A stretch of DNA of 36,872 nucleotides from Bacteroidales bacterium UBA3754 (GTDB lineage Bacteria; Bacteroidota; Bacteroidia; Bacteroidales; UBA1715). Shown piece after piece: positions 34,001 through 36,872 of this stretch (its first letter is position 1; each line of letters begins with the position of its first letter). The notes under the pieces are model-generated. The model did not search any database. It saw only the letters and a program-made list of their open reading frames with translations, and was not told the DNA's origin. The stretch is taken from NCBI GenBank assembly GCA_002371705.1, contig DFGI01000065.1, positions 1 to 36,872 on the forward strand. The letters run 5' to 3'. Made by a program: the position numbers and the translations under genes.

Positions 34001-36872
34001 AATTTCGTGTTCGCATCGGCAAACCAGTGAATCACAGCGCCATCGTCAACATCGGAAACCACTTGTACTTCAACATTGTGTTTCTGACCAGCAATAGCAT
34101 AGTAGCCTTTAGTTTCAGGTTTTTCGAGATATACAACTTCCAATGTCCGTTTTTCCGCGTTTTGGGTGTTGTAGTTGTTACAACCTTTCTCATCTTCCAC
34201 ATACAACGAAATATCGTATGTTGCAGTTTCTTTATTTTGAGCCAACGTGTTGAAATATGAATACGATTCAGTTTTGGTAGTGAATGATTCATCGGAACCC
34301 GTTGTATTCCAATTATATACAGACAATTGATTAGTGTTACCTTCACCATCGTCGCCCAAATTCACAGTAACATTAATTTTTACCATTCCATCGGTGAAGC
34401 AAACAGCGCCACTATTTTCAGCAAATGAAACTGTTGGATTTTTGTAAACTGTTGTCATCACTGTTTTTGGAGCCGACCAGCAATATTGGTCAACATCGCC
34501 GTATGCATACGATGCTTTTTCGTATTTCGCATAATAGCGTACATTATATGTGGTAGAACCAACAGTGCTCAAACCATTGTGTTTGAATGTCACTTCTGTG
34601 CCAGTCATTCCAGTTATTTCATTCAAATCATCCGAAGTTGACCAGCTCCATTTTTCTGGATTTACAGTATAGCTTTCATACGTTGTCATTGATGTTGCGG
34701 TCATACCTTCCACATCAATGCCTTCGCAGGTTTCGTCGTCAGTAACTGTTTCCACAACCCATGGACAGTCAACAAGTTCCACAATTTGCGGAGCACGTTC
34801 GCTTGTACAGCCATTAACGGTTTGAGCCACAAAGAATTGAACTTCACCGTCGGTAGCCATAGTCGGGTCAAGAACCGAAGATTCAATTGTCCATTGCTGA
34901 CCTTCATTCATTACATTGTTTGAACTTTCTGTCCTGTACCAATTTACAACTGTTTCTGTTTGCAAATCAGAATCATCAATGTTCCGAGCTTCCACTGCCA
35001 CAGCAACTGCGTCAGGTTTCGCTATACCTGTATATTTCTCTGTTTCAGGAACTTCTGGATATTCAACCCAGAATGATTTCGTGTCCTCATTGTAACAATT
35101 GTTGTTATCAGTATAAGCGAATTTCACTGTGTAGCTTGCGTCAACAGGGTTAGCTTCTCCATCGACGCTCAATGTAGGATTAATGATACCCGATTCGCTG
35201 ATGATATCAGCTCCTTCGGTAGTTGACCACGTTCCGCCAGCAGCAACAGCGCCGTTCACTTGAGCGGTCGCCATAAATGTTCCGTTATTGAAACACAACA
35301 CACCCAAAGCATTTGCAGCATACGATGTTCCAATTGGTTCAATTGCCACAACAGGAAGTGCATTTACTGTAACAGTAACTGTTTTTTCAGGGCTCCAGCA
35401 TTCAGCCTGACTCATTTTTTCAGCAGCCTTGTAGCTTACCTTGAATGTGGTCACCGTAGTTTCCGTAACCTCATTTGCCAATGCTGTGGCGTACGAACTA
35501 TTGGTGTTTTCATCCTGGGTTCCTGCTGTGGCGTTAACCCAACGCCATCCTGTTACGCCCGCGGCTGTCGCATTTGACAAATCGCCAGGAGTTGCCTCAA
35601 GATTTGGCAATGCATCTTCGCTACAGATTACTATATTGTCAACATCAGGAGCTGCCCACGGACATTCAGCCAATATCAATTTAACCTCGGCTGGCTCGCT
35701 TTCGCAGCTCAAATCGTTGGAAACAACCTTTGTGCGGGTTACCCAATAACTTACATCGTACGTTTCGAGACCGGCAACCGTCGCTGTCATATCGCCAACA
35801 GCATACGTTTTATCTGCGTTGTCGTCGCCAATCTTCGTTGACTTATTCTTGTCGGAATACCATGTAACTGGCTGGTCGTTGGCTGGCTTGCTTGCGTCAG
35901 CCGTATAAGATGGAAGTGCCGGAATCTGGTCGGCGAGCTTTATCAACCAGTTTGTGGTGCTTCCGTCGGTTGGTGCCATATAGTGGGCATTCACACTGAA
36001 TTCAGGTGCCGATGTACAAGTTGTGCCGTCGGCGTATGCTGAACTTGTGACAGTGTAAACGAATTTGCCCGTCAACTGCGAACCGTCGTAGTCACCCGGA
36101 GTCCAAACCAAACCATCGATTGTGCCGGCGTCAGCGCCACTGAACGCCAATGTACCAGTACGTGGCATCACCTCGATAGGAACTGTCACATCGCCGTGTG
36201 CGCAATAGTCCGATTTCGCAGTGATTACCACCGATGGCGTGTCAACCACGTGGACAGTAACCTTTGTCCCTGCCGACCAGCAGTGGCCTGTTTTGTCGTA
36301 TTCAGCGGCATAGAATGAATAGTCACCGATTTCCTTGGTGTTCAATCCCGATGCGTTTGGAACATTTGCCGACAACGTCTTTGTGTCAACATCAATGTCT
36401 GTTATCAACTCTGCTTCCGCAGTGGCGTTGTCCTTGCCAACAGGGTCAACGTTGAACCATGCGATATACGAATCAGCGTCGGAAATTGTTGAGGCCGCAT
36501 TTCGGGATGCGGTTATATCCGTTGATGGATTTTCCGTGTTCGCACATATATATATGTCTTCCGCCTGTGGCGACATTGCCGAGCATTTTGTGATTACAAC
36601 CCTCGCAATGGCGGAGTCGCTGTAACATTTCGCGCCGTCAACCATGCGGTACGAACGTACCGTGTATGGATATGCGCCCTCGTCAGATGTGCCGTTCACT
36701 TCTTTTGTATATGAAGCATCACCATCGGCACCTACTTGAGTTCCTGTGGAACCATTTTCGCCAAGGAACCATTGGAGGACATCGCTTGCATCGGCGGCGG
36801 TCGCGCTCATTGTGCTGCTGCTTCCGTCGAGTATCACGCCAAGGTTAATCATAACCGTTGACGTTCCGCTTG
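31012..36872 (-). CDS. Second giant T9SS-exported multi-Ig-domain protein (5' end outside window)
   Basis: At least 1953 residues; the frame is open through the window edge, so the methionine at 36852 is internal. It is paralogous along its whole visible length to the C-terminal half of the gene at 18349-30876. The same serial Ig-like domains are present. Large modules of about 300 residues begin with KCSAMSP, ECPWAAP, DCPWVVE and KCPIPMV. The end domain is the same (YDKWGNLLWFSNE, GYWDGCYDGKPMQSDVYIWKMEA), i.e. the T9SS type B sorting domain. The neighbouring gene has one more C-P module in the matching region (five against four). Identity is highest in the last 500 residues. It is expected to be secreted and attached to the cell surface; the ligand is unknown. 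Confidence 0.93.
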   Translation of the reverse strand, partial: SGTSTVMINLGVILDGSSSTMSATAADASDVLQWFLGENGSTGTQVGADGDASYTKEVNGTSDEGAYPYTVRSYRMVDGAKCYSDSAIARVVITKCSAMSPQAEDIYICANTENPSTDITASRNAASTISDADSYIAWFNVDPVGKDNATAEAELITDIDVDTKTLSANVPNASGLNTKEIGDYSFYAAEYDKTGHCWSAGTKVTVHVVDTPSVVITAKSDYCAHGDVTVPIEVMPRTGTLAFSGADAGTIDGLVWTPGDYDGSQLTGKFVYTVTSSAYADGTTCTSAPEFSVNAHYMAPTDGSTTNWLIKLADQIPALPSYTADASKPANDQPVTWYSDKNKSTKIGDDNADKTYAVGDMTATVAGLETYDVSYWVTRTKVVSNDLSCESEPAEVKLILAECPWAAPDVDNIVICSEDALPNLEATPGDLSNATAAGVTGWRWVNATAGTQDENTNSSYATALANEVTETTVTTFKVSYKAAEKMSQAECWSPEKTVTVTVNALPVVAIEPIGTSYAANALGVLCFNNGTFMATAQVNGAVAAGGTWSTTEGADIISESGIINPTLSVDGEANPVDASYTVKFAYTDNNNCYNEDTKSFWVEYPEVPETEKYTGIAKPDAVAVAVEARNIDDSDLQTETVVNWYRTESSNNVMNEGQQWTIESSVLDPTMATDGEVQFFVAQTVNGCTSERAPQIVELVDCPWVVETVTDDETCEGIDVEGMTATSMTTYESYTVNPEKWSWSTSDDLNEITGMTGTEVTFKHNGLSTVGSTTYNVRYYAKYEKASYAYGDVDQYCWSAPKTVMTTVYKNPTVSFAENSGAVCFTDGMVKINVTVNLGDDGEGNTNQLSVYNWNTTGSDESFTTKTESYSYFNTLAQNKETATYDISLYVEDEKGCNNYNTQNAEKRTLEVVYLEKPETKGYYAIAGQKHNVEVQVVSDVDDGAVIHWFADANTKLESEKKNSLAGNNGAIWETGDSPDKIVEKSYYARQFNAEAGCYSEPTPADVNIVKCPIPMVEVEDQTACIYNEIPSLSASTGDWTERDGTKSTFRFYDSPDATEFVASADGTFKPTNISAAGTYAYYVSEYNSDPYAGLTYTNEGCESAKKKVNITIIETAVPTVTPQTASVCEGESNPQFSAVSATQDILWFEENPGETGEPTAVESGVANSFIPTGTDASTEPYELWAVRYANNCYSARAKVDYYIKKIPEAPTAERVEVCEGGDGTLAAVAEEGATVNWFADEKQTHYLAQGLTYSPKVVDVAEHLFYVAQKIEGCWGPSTEVVYEVKEIPNAPLVQAPNNMCEYDNPPVLTADEEKYQNVRWYSAADRAAENQIGEGHSYSLTKEEMTPTIKRYYLTQTIRDCESSATSVVFTIYTKPISPTVVGASVCEGDTVIPTLSTNMNADIWYADEDAQIQLTKGYTYTPEANEVGNSDKIYYVVREQRGCYSDTIPDTLHVIAKPTFSIGNDTTFCIYDQLLTVQAQDYKPEITEGSYINWKVTNGTTSKAYMDNADHNIYPSSIANVAGNYTVTASYRYKYDNIYCNSDEITMNFSIKERARKPIVFSKIICQGSEIKDLQALGSQHVVWKSLDGTLPEDFHGPKYKFQPGQVLDTGTYRFEIYDLNIYSLDEEDETNSLGCMSIVDTVSLVVAPGAHTKLFGRDSVCMGSIGEAYYTQYSENSQYFWTVTGNNLNYSKDAMSTSVRYIDWQEPGVDTLMVYEQTWAGCEGFDTLIVKIAPAPIAHYNWTMPGSSNMIELKDSTVQDSLWTTDENGEPLALPIEYTMAWNYGHQGSDPSEIDTLIPFNQRNFPIHEGGYLYGYNCPILTVTNDFGCTDSYTECVFVNLSSSLYVPTAFSPTNPAHAVRTFQPKGFNLQTCEISVYDKWGNLLWFSNEVKDGMFVGYWDGCYDGKPMQSDVYIWKMEATFLDGQVWQGFDAGNGKKVKYGSVSLVR

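Overview
The window looks like a chromosomal segment of a Bacteroidota bacterium, most likely order Bacteroidales. The evidence is as follows. Genes lack Shine-Dalgarno sequences. Several genes are preceded by the Bacteroidota-type promoter (TTTG, 19-21 bases, TAnnTTTG). Lipoproteins carry acidic residues just after the lipobox cysteine. A GH43 enzyme is secreted. Two giant proteins end in the type B sorting domain of the type IX secretion system (T9SS).

Region 1 (1-10.6 kb) is mostly housekeeping or metabolic. It holds the 5' end of a tRNA on the minus strand, an SDR-family epimerase/dehydratase followed 16 bases later by a secreted GH43 glycosidase, an Fe-type superoxide dismutase 3 bases upstream of an AlkD-like DNA alkylation repair gene, and a long-chain acyl-CoA ligase. 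Convergent to the ligase, with overlapping stop codons, is a large UvrD/RecB-type helicase-nuclease (AddA-like), followed by a LolC/E-type permease.

Region 2 (10.6-17.5 kb) is accessory and rich in non-coding structure. It holds an AAA ATPase with a DUF4143 domain, two paralogous small HTH regulators, a decayed DUF3791-DUF3990-DUF3791 locus, and a three-gene cell-envelope operon (lipoprotein, barrel-like outer membrane protein, lipoprotein). It also holds a hypothetical gene behind a strong leader hairpin. Between the genes lie a candidate structured small RNA of about 190 nt with its own promoter, a four-member family of 19-bp palindromes (TGTAAGA-N5-TCTTACA) around the second HTH gene, and a 78-bp element, built on two 33-bp tandem units, present in two copies 4.6 kb apart. 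One copy supplies the -33 box of the ATPase promoter. My inference is that the second HTH regulator controls itself, the small RNA and the envelope operon through the palindromes.

Region 3 (17.6-36.9 kb) holds an HD-domain phosphohydrolase and then two giant tandem paralogs on the minus strand: a complete protein of about 4175 residues and a second of at least 1953 residues that runs off the window end. Both consist of serial Ig-like domains grouped into super-modules and end in the CHU_C / gliding-motility-associated C-terminal domain. A terminator and a separate promoter lie between them, so they are probably transcribed independently. No T9SS machinery, CRISPR array, transposase or rRNA was seen in the window.
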